A stretch of 64,000 bases of DNA from Eunapius fragilis (taxonomy: Eukaryota > Porifera > Demospongiae > Spongillida > Spongillidae), in contig OY811974.1 of the NCBI GenBank assembly GCA_963681505.1, positions 7,096,667 through 7,160,666 of the forward strand. The letters run 5' to 3'. Both the position numbers and the translations under genes were made by a program. The notes beneath the pieces were generated by a model. It was given only the letters and a program-made list of their open reading frames with translations, had not been told where the DNA came from and did not search any database. Below are positions 32,966 to 43,766 of this stretch, piece after piece (position 1 is the first letter of the stretch; each line of letters begins with the position of its first letter).

Positions 32966-33393
32966 AATTGATTAAATTCCACAAATTCGTGACGAAACAA
33001 AAATGTTATACGTCACAAGTATTACGTAACATCTAGCATACCATCAACATTCCAGGAATAACTTTCTTCAACCTATTGGCCATTCCCTCTCTACGTAGTA
33101 TTATACATTATGCGATAATGCTTACGTAAGCGTGGGTCTGGGTACGAGACTACATATACTACATGGACTGTAAAATTAGCTCCCAAAAATTTCTGTATCA
33201 GGGCATGCCTATAAAATGATGAATAGAAACCTATTAGATATGGATATGAATTAGGCTGAATTTAGACACAATGACATTCAGGCCTATTGTTCTCCCTCCC
33301 CCCCCCCCCCCCCCCCCCCCATCCCACCCCCAAACTATAAAGTTATCTGTCCCTTCAAGCACATGTATACACGCTTATGCACACTTCTTTTTT

Positions 33394-33458
<65 letters not shown>

Positions 33459-33859
33459 TGCACACACACACACCTTATAGTGTTCTGGTTTTTAACAAAC
33501 AATTTTTTTTTCACTATTGAATTCGTGGCATTCACCTCGTGTGTTCTGCCAGCAGCAAATGGCTCCTGAATTGTTGAAGGAGTTAAATTTACTTATCACC
33601 TTATACTGATAAGAAAAGGTACTCTCCCACTTTCATACTGGATGCATTTTCTCTCCATCTGATGCATTCAAATGTTATCTACACATATGGGACGGCTTTT
33701 TATTTTGCATGCATGGTCCAATGAGCTTTGAAATCAAAATTTTATACACAAGCAATAAACTGCATATATGCACATACATACATGTACTCAGACATACTGA
33801 TGTAAATAGATCATTGATACATACATAATACATACATAAATACACAAAAACACACATAC

Positions 33860-33895
<36 letters not shown>

Positions 33896-33955
33896 GTTAC
33901 ATACACACGAATCACGCACGCGCACGCGCTCATGGGCGTTGTGCGAGTGGCCAAT

Positions 33956-34146
33956 CAGTGGCGTGGTAGCCAGGGGGGGCCTGGGGACCCAGGCCCCCCC
34001 TGCTGAGCCAAAATGATGGGGCGCCGTAATACTAGGGGCCGCCAATAAAACATCATTATTTTATTAAATAAGGAAGCGGGGTGGGGGGGGGGGGGCGCAT
34101 CACATATTGAGGCCCTCACAGCCATGAAATAGCCACCACGCCACTG
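33956..34146. mobile_element. Short MITE with CAGTGGCGTGGTAGCC termini
   Basis: The left end CAGTGGCGTGGTAGCC is nearly the complement of AGCCACCACGCCACTG at 34131-34146. The interior has a GGGGCCTGG/CCAGGCCCC stem and a poly-G run. Comparison with R0 copy 1 near 795-805 shows the uninterrupted target (GTGCGAATGGCTATGAATCC). CAGTGG ends suggest a hAT-like MITE. Confidence 0.85.
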
Positions 34147-34169
34147 CTATCAATCCTTCTTCAGGTGCT

Positions 34170-34730
34170 CTACCAGGCAGGCCCTCTCTCTCCAAAGGTT
34201 CAAGCGAAGACTCGTAAGTTCATCATTAACTCCGCGTACCCCCTGGATAGTAGATCTGCCCGAAGTCCAACTTTGACAATAAGGAACGATGAAGAAGGCA
34301 GACTTCAAGAGTAGACTTGAAGACTGCCTTTCGCATGGTCCCAAGCCTAAGGTAAGGTGCAGACCGCCATGTCCTGGGTTTCCTCTTCCTGTTGTGAATG
34401 CCATGTGGTCATTGTACTGTAGAGGCCAGAATAGGTTGTTTCATTTCCGGTGAGAGCCCTCTTATGTTGGTCTAATGTACAATAATAATAATCATAATAA
34501 TTAATTGAAAGAAAACCGCTGGTTGTTAGCCCACAGGGTTAATGGCATGGGCAACTCAGGGGACCATCCTAAGTTAACCCCCCCCCCCCCCTCCCCCCCG
34601 ACCCCCATAACGGTGGTGTCCACATGAGCATGACAGAACACAATGAAACCTGAGATATTGCCTCTGATGCAACCTTATCTGTTGATCACATATGTTTGTG
34701 TATATTTATATTGTTAATATTGTCTCCAGG
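34170..34730. other. No recognisable gene; poly-C run
   Basis: A C-rich run lies near 34579-34600. An 84-codon minus-strand frame at 34150-34404 has no recognised motif. CTCCAG just before 34731 could be a splice acceptor, but retroelement truncation is the simpler reading. Confidence 0.4.
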
Positions 34731-36416
34731 CAAGCAGTCCTTGATGAGTGTGCTACTTTTTTCCTTGAGTTGCTACCTTGGGTGTCTTGGTGTTATGGGA
34801 CCCATCCTCTGCTATGGCACCCTCTTGGTCAGATCAGCTCTGAGTCTGGAGTGCAGCAGGGTGACCCTTTAGGTCCCTTACTGTTTGCACTAGTCCTCCA
34901 GAAGTTGGTATCTAGCCTGGATGCAGATGAGGAGTGTGCTGAAATCCTTCTCCAAGCTTGGTACCTCGATGATGGAGCTTTGGCTGGCACCCGCCCAGCT
35001 GTACTGCGTGCCTTACATATGATTGAGGAGTTGGGTCCTGCAATGGGCCTACATGTGAACCTGGCCAAGTGTGAGATGTTCAGCAGGCAGGACAACACAT
35101 CATTCCCACCGGAGGTGAAGAGCTCACTCCTGCCTAATCTGGACATCCTAGGTGCTCCAATTGTTCTAAGTTTATCGCTGGGAGGTGTGCTGAGTCTAGG
35201 AAGCTACTCTCCGGTCTAGTGGATGTTGTTGCAGTCGATCTCCAGGTAGCAGTTTCCTTATTGCGCATGTGTGGTAGCTTCTGCAGGATGGTCCACATAG
35301 CAAGGGTTACCCCACCAAGCCTGGCCATAGATGCTCTAAGGTATTTTGATGAGGAGGTCAAGCAGTGCTTTGTAATGTGCTCAGCCATCAATGTTACCAA
35401 TGATGCTTGGAACCAGGCACAGCTAGGACTAAAATTTGGGGGTCTGGGTCTTCGCTCCCTCTCTCACCATGCTGCTGCAGCGTTCATTGCCTCCCTGTCA
35501 TTGTCCGGCTTTGGCAAGGCTGACAACATCCACCTACAACAGGCAGTGGCAATGTTTAACACTCAGGTCCCCCCCTTTAATGCCATTACAGTCAATTCTG
35601 CTCTGGAGTCTCCCATTCACCAGAAGGTTTTGTCAGGATTGATCCAAACCCAACATTTCCACATCTTGTTGCAATCCTCCTCTCCAGCTAACAGAGCTCG
35701 CCTCCTGTCAGTGGCTGCTCCTCATGCTTCCTCTTGGCTATCAGTGGTCCCTTCCTCTGGTTTGGGCTTGCACCTGGAGTCGAATGAGTTCCAGATGGCT
35801 ATTAGGTGGTGGCTGGGGTTAGACACTTCTGGTCGATCCATGTGCCCATTCTGCCCCGATACTGCTCTTGATCCTCTTGGTCACCATGCTGTGACCTGCA
35901 GGCATGGGGGGGATGTGGTCACACGCCATAATCGTCTACAGGATGAGGTATTTGACCTTTGTCGTCGTGCCCACCTAAGTGTGAGTGTGGAGAGAGGTCA
36001 TGGCCTTACCAGAGACTTTTCCCACACCAGACCTGCTGACATCCTCATTGCTGGCTGGGACAGAGGCAAACCTGCGGCACTGGACCTGACCATTACCTCA
36101 TCACTCTGCTCTGTCATATTAGGTGAATCATGTCACCAGGCTGGTGCAGCAGCCCTGGCAGCAGAGACCCGCAAGCTCCACTCCAATGGACCCAAGTGCC
36201 AAGAGTTGGGCTGGTCCTGCATTCCATTGGCGGTGGAAACTTATGGCAATTGGGCAAGCAGGCACATGATACCTTCTCCAGGCTGGCATCCTTCCTAGCC
36301 ATTCACCAGTCCTCCCCCAAGGCAGTAGTTGTGGCTGAAATGTATGGCCGGTTGAATGTGGTCCTGGTTCGGTCCATTGCTAGAGTCATCCTGGCCAGGG
36401 AGTTTCCACCCTCCTA
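34731..36416 (+). pseudogene. Non-LTR retroelement with RT active site, two frameshifts
   Basis: This is the same family as the copies at 11-14 kb but longer at the 5' end. It retains RT motif B (SGVQQGDPLGPLLFALVLQ) and motif C (AWYLDDGALAG near 34960). Then come LIEELGPAMGL-type and NLDILGAPI segments. The frame breaks near 35160, where a few codons are lost before CSKFIAGRC, and again near 36250, where one G is missing in GNW-GKQAHDTFSRL. The CCHC motif (CPFCPDTALDPLGHHAVTC), GGDVVTRHNRLQD and RPADILIAGWD with AALDLTITS are preserved. It is truncated between RT motifs A and B. It is useful as the family reference for the shorter copies. Confidence 0.85.
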
Positions 36417-36679
36417 ACTTGCCATTAGTAGTTTAGTTGTACGTAGTATATGTGTTAAATAGTAGCATATATCCTTGTTAATAATCCTGTACGTGCATTT
36501 ATTCCCATTCGTGTACGTGTATTGTTATTATACTCATTGTCTCAGAGAGATTATAATTTTGAGCATCAGTGGGACTTGCCCGAGTTACTCATTAATTATA
36601 TGTTTTGATAGACATGCATGTATGAATAAATATTTAAAATGAAATCGCTCTCTCCATCCGATCCTTTCCTAACAGTCCA

Positions 36680-38760
36680 GCAGGTGGGCCTGGTGGTTGA
36701 AGACCACAACATCTCAAAGATCTTATTGGGCCTTTAAATGGAAATTGTTCCATTCCCTTCTTGCTTCACTTTCTGCTTTTGTCAACCATGTTCTGGAGGG
36801 TAAAACACCTATCCCTGTTCGTCCATTCTTTTTTGGTGCTTCACTTGTTGCACTTAAGATGGAGGTATTCGCCCTATCGCTGTTCGATGTACCCTTCGTT
36901 GTCTTGTTGCCAAATGTGCTGGAAGTAAAGTGATGAAAGAGATGGGGGAATTACTTTTTCCAAAGCAGTTAGGATATAGCTATGGAATTAAGAGGGGAAT
37001 TGAAATTGCCATTCATTCTGCAAGAGTTTATCTATCCAACCTTCATTTGATTCTTAAACTTGATTTTAAGAATGTATTTAATACTATCAGCAGGGATAAG
37101 ATGCTCCTGGCAGGTAAGGATATTGTCCCTAATTTGCTTCCTTTGGTTCATTCTGTGTACTATTCATCATCTTCCTTGTTTTGGGGGCAGAAGTAATTCA
37201 GTCTTCAGAAGGAGAGCAGCAGGGTGACTCTCTTGGGCCTCTTCTTTTTTTGTCTCACAATCCACAACACATGCTCTCAATTAAAATCTGAGTTTTGCAT
37301 GTTCTACTTGTATGATGGAACTCATGGTGGAACCTTAACTGATGTGCATCATGACCTCCAGTTAATCACCAAAGAAGCACATTCATTGGGTCTACAACTT
37401 CATTATGGTAAGTCAGAATTACCAGCAACAACACCACCATAATACAAGCAATGCTGACTGCAATCCCTGGACTGAAAGTTACAGAACCAAGCTGCACCCA
37501 ACTTCTGGGTACTCCCCTCGGCGATACTGCTTCAATATCTGCAAAAATCTTTTTTTTTGAAAAAAAAAATCAGTGAGCAATTTAGATGCACATGATGCTC
37601 TGCTATTGCTGCGTCACTCATTTGCAATACCCAAATTGCTAAACATTCTGCGCACCTCTCGCTGTTTCCTTTCAGAGAAACTTGTTGATTTCGATGACCT
37701 TTTGCAATCCATCCTAAGCAGAACTTTAAATATCTCTCTTGGAATTAATGATCCTGCTCGGACACACTCTGCTTCCTAGAAAGCTTAGCGGCCTTCGTAG
37801 TGCATGTCAGCTTGCACCTTCAGCCTTCCTGGCTTCAGCTGCTGGCACCTCTGATACATTGAAGAACATGCTACCTGCCATCCCTGATGTTGAGTTCGCA
37901 CTTTCCATCTGGTACCAAGGAAACAACACAGCCCCACCTGTACTTCTTGTTCTCAAAAAGCATGGGATCTAGCCAAAATGCAATTAGTAGCTCAAGGTCT
38001 ACTAGCCAATACTGATAGTCCATCTTCCCGTGCTCGTCTTCTCCACACCAGAGTCAGGAAAATGGCTAGATGCACTCCCTACATCCTCTCCATAGGTCTG
38101 AGAATGGATAACTCCACCATCCGAATTGCAGTTGGACTTAGACCTCTTGTTTAATTCATACACTAGCCGCCATTGTGGTCCTCACTTGAATGACCTTGCT
38201 ACTCATGGCCTCAGCTGTAGATGAGTGAAGGTCGCCAATTTAGGTATTCTTGCTTAAACAACATCATCATATCCACAGAGCCCTGTCAGCTGCATATATA
38301 CCTGCTCATTTGGAGCCTTCTGGAGTAGCTAGATCCGATGGTAAAAGGCCAGATGGTATTTCAATGGTTCCCTGTAAAGAGGGGAAACGCCTTGTGTGGT
38401 CTGGGATGCTACATGCAGAGACAGCTTGGTACCATTACATCTCTCCACTGCTAAAAGAGGACTAGGTATGGTAGCAGCAGAGCTGAATCCCAAAAGAGGA
38501 AGAAGTATTCCTCTCTTGGAGCTAAGTTCTTTTTTGTTACCATAGCATGTGAGTTTCTTGGTGTGTTTGGTGCTGAAACATTGTCCTTTCTGAAGGACCT
38601 TGGCCATCGTCTGCACCAAACCACTGGAGACTCACAATCATACCAGTTCTTACTCCAGCACCGCCTTTCTGTGGCAATCCAGAGAGGAAATTCCACCTCC
38701 GTCTTGGAAACAATAAGTTCCTTTGATGGCGTAGATTTTAGTTCTGTGTGTGAGTGATTC
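36680..38760 (+). pseudogene. Second type of non-LTR retroelement (RT + RLE), heavily decayed
   Basis: Several frames together spell one RT polyprotein: FFFGASLVALK, then GGIRPIAVRCTLR after a shift near 36860; ELLFPKQLGYSYGIKRGIEI; motif A LKLDFKNVFNTISRDKML; motif B SSEGEQQGDSLGPLLF. Motif C is FYLYDGTHGG, where YLDD has become YLYD. Later parts include GLRMDNSTIRIAVGLRLLV, IHRALSAAYIPAHLEPSGVA, GKRPDGISMVPC, and RLSVAIQRGNSTSV at the C-terminus. The RPDG...LVW spacing suggests a restriction-like endonuclease. Multiple stops and frameshifts show it is dead. It lies directly downstream of the 34.7-kb element in the same orientation but belongs to a different lineage. AATAAA lies near 38840. 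Confidence 0.8.
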
Positions 38761-38860
38761 AGTGCGTTAGTATGAATAGGTTGTATTTTTGTTAGCCATA
38801 TGTTAGTTTATGTATTCTTGTATATTAGTTATAAGAAATAAATACTGAAAGAAGTATATA

Positions 38861-39140
38861 AATTGTTGCTCAAACTGTGAATCATCAGTCCATTAATCAA
38901 TTGCGCACCAAAAATTAAGGTTGCGCAATTTGTGAACTGCAAATATATCCTATTCTTGATAAATGGCATGAAGTTTGCAGGCAATGTCAATGAACTTTAG
39001 CACAACAAATATCCTATACCTTGGTAAACACATGCAACACACCATACCCATGAATTGTAAACATATGCGTATCCCTGGTCATTCAGTTAATCCTTTGACA
39101 CACGTAGTGCATTTCCAGTCAAAATGTGGATCTCTAAATA
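38861..39140 (+). repeat. Dispersed repeat R2, copy 1 (uninterrupted)
   Basis: GCAATTTGTGAACTGCAAAT, then TTGATAAATGGCATG, GCAATGTCAATG and AATATCCTATACCTTGGTA match 62485-62513 followed directly by 63345-63410. Here the parts are contiguous; in the second copy they are split by element E. Confidence 0.8.
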
Positions 39141-39239
39141 CTGCATCAGGAATGTGTTCACAGGGCTTGTGATACCACTCCTTGTATATGGTACACCGGG
39201 CCAAGTTATATCAGCTATGACATGTGCAGAATGTATATA

Positions 39240-39467
39240 CCGTAGAGTATCACGATATATCCCCCCCCCCCCCCCCCCTCCTCTCCGACCGAAAAGAAAG
39301 GCCCGTATTTAGACAAGCGTATCTTCGTACTCGTTAACGCTTCCATGACTCATGGAAGCGTTAACGAGTACGAAGATACGCTTGTCTAAATACGGGCTTT
39401 TTTTTTCGGTCGGGTAGGAGAGGAGGGGGGGGGGGGGGGGGGGGAGATATATCGTGGTACTCTACGG
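39240..39467. mobile_element. Palindromic MITE flanked by TA
   Basis: The 228-bp element begins CCGTAGAGTATCACGATATA and ends with its near complement. TA sits on both edges (39238-39239 and 39468-39469), as for Tc1/mariner-type insertions. Arms of about 110 bp meet at CTTCCATGACTCATGGAAG. Each arm contains a homopolymer run (poly-C on the left, poly-G on the right). Confidence 0.9.
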
Positions 39468-39474
39468 TATGTAC

Positions 39475-39957
39475 TCTGATTTGGGCTACCCTGGTTTTAT
39501 TGGCTTCGATGGAAATGGTACAATCTATATTTTTAGACAAGCATTCAAGAAAATGCTACCGTAACTTTTTCTGTTCATATTCACGACCAGCTGGGCTATT
39601 GCCATAATTAAAGGTGTCAGATGTCAGAAGAAGGCCACAGAACGTTGTTTGAGATGTTTTGTAAAGAGAGGTTTGTCAACTGATGGATCAAGGTTATTAT
39701 ATTCCTACTCTAACTGATGACATCATTCTTGGACATGGATACATATGTACCTCGTAATCTCCCCCCCCCCCCCCCCCCCCCCCACTGGAATGAATGTTCA
39801 CATGTTCACATTATAATTAATTGCCACCTAAGGTATTCTGATTATTGTGCATCCGATTGTAGGGCTGGGCCTCTACAATAAGCCGGATATTTTGGTGGAA
39901 TTTTTGACCGGCATTTTGAGGTAATTTTTGTGTGGCATTTTTTCGACTGGCTAGATC
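39475..39957. other. No recognisable gene; poly-C run
   Basis: A poly-C run lies at about 39761-39783. The 150 bp before 39958 may hold the promoter of the 2A gene, but no defined element is visible. Confidence 0.4.
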
Positions 39958-40549
39958 ATGGTGAAACCATGCCTCACTTTACTAAATATTCATGAACCAA
40001 TAGGATCATTGCGGGCAATATATCGTTTCAATCGCAACTATCTTATCTGCAAATCAGAAATACCTAGCCTCGCCGTTGACAACATGGATTGTGTTCCTGC
40101 AGCTCCATTTGTAACGGATTTTTGTGGAAAAAACGTCAAATGCGTTGATCATGAGAGGGGAAAGGCAGTCGATACGAAGGAAAGGTAGGGAGAAAGAACG
40201 CATTGTACATAAAATATAATTTCAATTTTTAGATCCAAAAATGTTTTATCGTCCTCACTCCCTTTGGACATCTATAGCAACATCGACGACGAATGCTTAC
40301 TTCTACAGCCCAAGTTGCTATACGTAAGTTAAATTGACCTCCAATGAGCCACGTGCTTTTAGATAATCTGCTTTGCTGTATAGGTTACGCATTATGCCGT
40401 TGAATTGTGCGTAATGGATGAGGCTGAGAGGTTTGCGCTGACGTTGACGCTAACGGCAACGTTAAGGCCATTGGTATTGATAAAGCAACGCCTGTTGTTG
40501 TCGGGAGATGTAGAGTCGAACCCAGGTCCTCTAGGACAGCACACTAATG
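39958..40549 (+). CDS. Spliced gene encoding an in-frame 2A ribosome-skipping motif (5' three exons)
   Basis: Exon 1 (39958-40184) starts at an ATG and reads MVKPCLTLLNIHEPIG... to VDTKE, ending AAAG|GTAGGG. Exon 2 (40233-40323) follows a TTTTTAG acceptor, keeps the phase (completing an Arg codon) and ends CTATAC|GTAAGT. Exon 3 (40384-40549) follows TGTATAG, encodes VTHYAVELCVMDEAERF, a Leu/Thr-rich stretch, then RLLLSGDVESNPGP, and ends AATG|GTAAGG. Introns are 48 and 60 bp. D-V-E-S-N-P-G-P at residues 148-155 fits the 2A consensus D(V/I)ExNPGP, at which ribosomes release the upstream chain after the glycine and continue from proline. 2A motifs are known in some invertebrate non-LTR retroelement ORFs and NLR-type genes. 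The 154-residue leader is unrecognised. Exons beyond 40549 were not found, so the main product is unknown. No stop or frameshift is seen. Confidence 0.6.
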
Positions 40550-40699
40550 GTAAGGCACTGTTGCTGCTTCATGCACCTCACATCCAGATATGAATTTATT
40601 TAAAGTTTAAAATGTGCTTATTTTAAGTTCAAAAAAATGTGATAAGTATTTTATACAGTATTATTAACACGTTGTTGTATACTTATGCACCTATCAATG

Positions 40700-40731
<32 letters not shown>

Positions 40732-41860
40732 ACCCCCGTCCGGCCGTCCGTACTGGAGTGGGGTGGGAGAAATCTGTGGATTTTGAAAATTTTAACGTGT
40801 AGTATCGCTAAGGACCCGGGGTGTTGGAATAGGTACGGGCAATTGACGTACATTATAATATTGTTTTATAAGTTCCGCGCATATGCATGTTTTAATCTTT
40901 AATATCCGCTCCTCTTTTAATGCAACTACGTTCGTACTATTATAATTTAGTCCAGATCTCAAGTAATCGATGCGTCGATTCACGATTACTGACACCCGAG
41001 ACGTTCTGATGCAGGCCACACATTCCTTCTTGACTTACACAACCGAAAAATTTAAGTCATAATGTTGTTTCTTACGACTGCAAAAGGTATACACCAATAT
41101 CCAACTAGTACTGATGATTGAACGTTTATATCTAGGCATGCCTGAATATAGTGCTCCTATCTGATAATGTGTTCACAGCGACAAGTGAGTGGGGAAGTAG
41201 CTAGTTCAGTGGTGATTTTTAAAATCATTATTCGATGCGCTTTAAAAAAAATAGGCTGCACATGTATAAGTTCTTGTGGTCAAGTCACCAGACTGCAGTG
41301 TAAACGTTTCCAGACATGCGGTTTAGTGCATGATATTCACACACTTGTTTTTGTACATGTAATGTAATGTAGTTTTGATTTCATGCATTGCTGTTCTTAG
41401 CTTAAAATAGTAATGTGACTGTTTTAAATAAAAGACCAAATTCGAGAAGAAGCCATCATTTAAAGAATAACTACAAGTGTGGCAATGCCACCAGGCCCAC
41501 CATCATTAATTCTGAAAGGCTATTTCACAGACCTGTGCAAAGTGAACCTGCTATATCTGATGGTGTATTAAACATGGCTAGCTGCAATGGAAACCCTTTT
41601 GTCTTCATGTCAGTTATGCATGGATTTACCATCTTAAAGAGGTCTTAATTAATTAAAACCGATTAATTGCGGAAGACGTCCGTTAATTGATTCTCAAAAC
41701 GCCAATTGGCGTCCAGCTGGAGACAGACGGTTTAGGAGGTTATAACTAAAAAACGCAAAGTCATTTGCACACATCCTGTAACTTTTCGCGTTTGTCAGTC
41801 AGTGGCCAGTAGAGTATAGAAGCTGAAAGGCTGCATCGCTATTTTACTTGGAAAACACGC
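40550..41860. other. No recognised gene; poly-C run
   Basis: A long C run lies at 40704-40731. An open frame at 41415-41648 (78 codons) has no recognised motif but lies on the same strand as the 2A gene and could be a downstream exon. Confidence 0.35.
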
Positions 41861-42090
41861 GCAAAGACGGTAAGTATTATGGCTTAGATAATTAATAGCA
41901 GTACTTTGTCATAGAATGGCCAAGCGGGCGCGAAGGCTACAGACGGACGATGTCCTTGCAATGCTCTAGAATGCAGAAATGCTGTGTAATGCCAGTAGTG
42001 ACGACAGTTGTGATAACGAGCCTATGGTCGCAGTGACGACCAATTTAGCGACCTAGAGACGGAACACTATTGTTCCGAGTGGGTAAAAAT
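41860..42090 (+). pseudogene. piggyBac-like transposase N-terminal relic
   Basis: A donor (AAGACG|GTAAGT at about 41870) and acceptor (TTTGTCATAG at 41914) define a 44-bp intron. An ATG at 41916 follows. The frame MAKRARRLQTDDVLAML is typical of piggyBac-type N-termini and is cut by TAG at 41967-41969. Acidic stretches follow (ASSDDSCDNEP, then SDDQFSDLETE in another frame). The sequence stops where a 2.46-kb element begins, so the rest may have been displaced or lost. Assignment rests on the N-terminal pattern only. Confidence 0.4.
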
Positions 42091-42482
42091 GGGTAAAATT
42101 ACACAACGAAAAGTTTGTTCTTGGTACAAGGGTGTATACAACCTGCAACAGGATGTATACGGGCTCGATATAAGTAGTTTAGAACAACTCGGTACACGAC
42201 CGAAAGGTACCACCCCTGATGTGTGCGGTAGCTAACAACTTGTCTCGATCCAGTCAACATCCTGCAACAGGACCGTAAATAACCTGTACACAACAGATGA
42301 AATCCTTATATGGACTTTCACTACCGTAACTCTAATTTAATGACAAAGTTCATTGCAACGTTGTTATAAAACACAATACAAGTTTTTACAAAACACAATA
42401 CACATTCAGGCAATACAGCAACTGTGTCCAGTCATGTAAGAACACAAGCTTCGTATCTGAAACTTGCTCTCGTTCCACAGTG

Positions 42483-42947
42483 TTAAGAATTACAGATTTT
42501 TTCAAACTTGCAGTGGTTTCCACATTCATGGACCATTGGAACTGCCTTTTGAATCCTTAAACTGTCCACAGTAAATAGTGTCCGTGATAGGGTGAAAAGT
42601 GGGCATTCAAAATCATTAAACAGTGGCTGTCCATCAGGTAATTGCATTGACAAGAAACCTTGTACCAGACAAAGGGTACGACCTGACTTGAGTTGGTTTG
42701 TTGTCAGTAGCTGACCATATTTGAACTGGGATAAGATACGGAACTGATCATAACAAAAATCAACATAAAGATTTTTTTTAACCTCAGAATGGAGGTTGCA
42801 ATTCAACATAATCCCCCGAATGAACCAGCTCGGAACAGTTGGAGATGACCGCTCTGTACTCTTGTGCATTGTCATCCATACTGCCCATGTGTGTGATGAC
42901 ACTATAGGGAGTCTCGAGCTGTTGCAGTTCTTCAATTGTCCCGTCAA
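42483..42947 (-). CDS. Hypothetical mobile-element protein exon with VHECxxxCxF motif
   Basis: The 154-codon frame includes FRILSQFKYGQLLTTNQLKS, GRTLCLVQGFL, CPLFTLSRTLFTVD and the end VPMVHECGNHCKFEKICNS. The His/Cys-rich end (H-E-C-x3-C) could bind a metal. I associate this segment with uncharacterised, repeat-encoded proteins of marine invertebrates but cannot name a family. It lies inside the 2.46-kb terminal-repeat element and is probably its 3' coding exon. The frame looks open, with upstream residues extending beyond the first Met. Confidence 0.45.
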   Translation of the reverse strand: MTGQLKNCNSSRLPIVSSHTWAVWMTMHKSTERSSPTVPSWFIRGIMLNCNLHSEVKKNLYVDFCYDQFRILSQFKYGQLLTTNQLKSGRTLCLVQGFLSMQLPDGQPLFNDFECPLFTLSRTLFTVDSLRIQKAVPMVHECGNHCKFEKICNS

Positions 42948-43583
42948 TTACAGTAGCATGGACCTTGAGAAGGTTTAGTTTCCCATTGTAAGATGTTGCC
43001 TATAAAATTTTAAAAGACACATAAAATCTATCCAATACATATAGCTTACAACTCACCATATGTGCTGTTCCGGGTTTCTAAATCTCTCTGTCTGCTTTCA
43101 AAACCTTGCTTGGAACGAAGGTTTAAAAAAACCTTGTACTTCATGTGTATCGTAAAGGTCTTTAACACCTTTACTGCACCTGTGTAAAGCTGGAGTTGAA
43201 TAAAGGGATAGAAATATCAGATGTCTAACCTTTCATTGCTGTTAAACAATCCTCCGCCACAAATGTAGCGCAGATGTTCTACAACAGCAAAGTGGTTAGC
43301 AATATCACAACTAGGAGCTTGCTTATAGATGTTTGGTAGACACACAGAAGAGTTAAAGACTCACACCTGTATTTGAGATACTTACATTAACTGTAAATCC
43401 ATGTGTAACCAAAATCAATTTCCTGCACAATTTATGTTTATACCACATGCACGTACACAAACACAACACAACACAGAAACTGTACACACACACATACACA
43501 CACACAAACACACACACATGCACACATACACGCACACACGCACACATGTTAACAAATAAGTGTGTAAACTTTGTACAATAGAT

Positions 43584-43766
43584 TCACTGAATTACCTCAG
43601 CTGGGGATTCGACGCTTAACTGTTGTGCCGCGATTGACAAGCTTTCCGCCAGAGATCGATGCATAGCACTTTCAAAATGCCGATCCAGTCTGTACTGTTT
43701 GTCAAAGCATTTCTGACCTATGTCACAAAAAAGGCTAAAAACAAACATTGAAACGGTTACCAACAA
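43584..43766 (-). CDS. C2H2-like zinc-finger exon inside the 2.46-kb element
   Basis: The minus frame reads CDIGQKCFDKQYRLDRHFES, then AMHRSLAESLSIA. The order Cys, Cys, Tyr/Leu, His, His resembles a C2H2 finger with an atypical C-x5-C spacing. A preceding segment near 43760-43810 (SKVCFGPGCMPNES) adds two cysteines. It may be the N-terminal DNA-binding part of the element's protein. Splice junctions were not resolved. Confidence 0.35.
   Translation of the reverse strand: MLVTVSMFVFSLFCDIGQKCFDKQYRLDRHFESAMHRSLAESLSIAAQQLSVESPAEVIQ

Larger units (their letters stand above)
30291..33153. mobile_element. DNA transposon with 50-bp perfect terminal inverted repeats
   Basis: 30291-30340 (GTAGTCTCGTACCCAGACCC onward) is the exact reverse complement of 33104-33153. 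A second inverted pair lies inside: 31021-31062 and 33046-33082 (GGCCAATAGGTYGAAGAAAGT). On the right the two are about 21 bp apart, on the left about 680 bp, so about 665 bp was inserted into the left end. It sits inside repeat R0, whose empty form is near position 175-187. It carries a zinc-binding gene fragment near the right end but no visible transposase. The target duplication is not resolved. Confidence 0.9.
30127..34165 (+). repeat. Dispersed repeat R0, copy 2 (split by two insertions)
   Basis: R0 homology occupies 30127-30290, then 33154-33955, then about 34147-34165. A 2863-bp transposon (30291-33153) and a 191-bp MITE (33956-34146) interrupt it. The uninterrupted order is seen at 1-805. 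Confidence 0.85.

Noticed and set aside
40405-40593. Treating the 2A-containing frame as a stand-alone small ORF
   Set aside because: The nominal start codon is not ATG, and clear acceptor and donor sites show that it is an exon joined in phase to two upstream exons.
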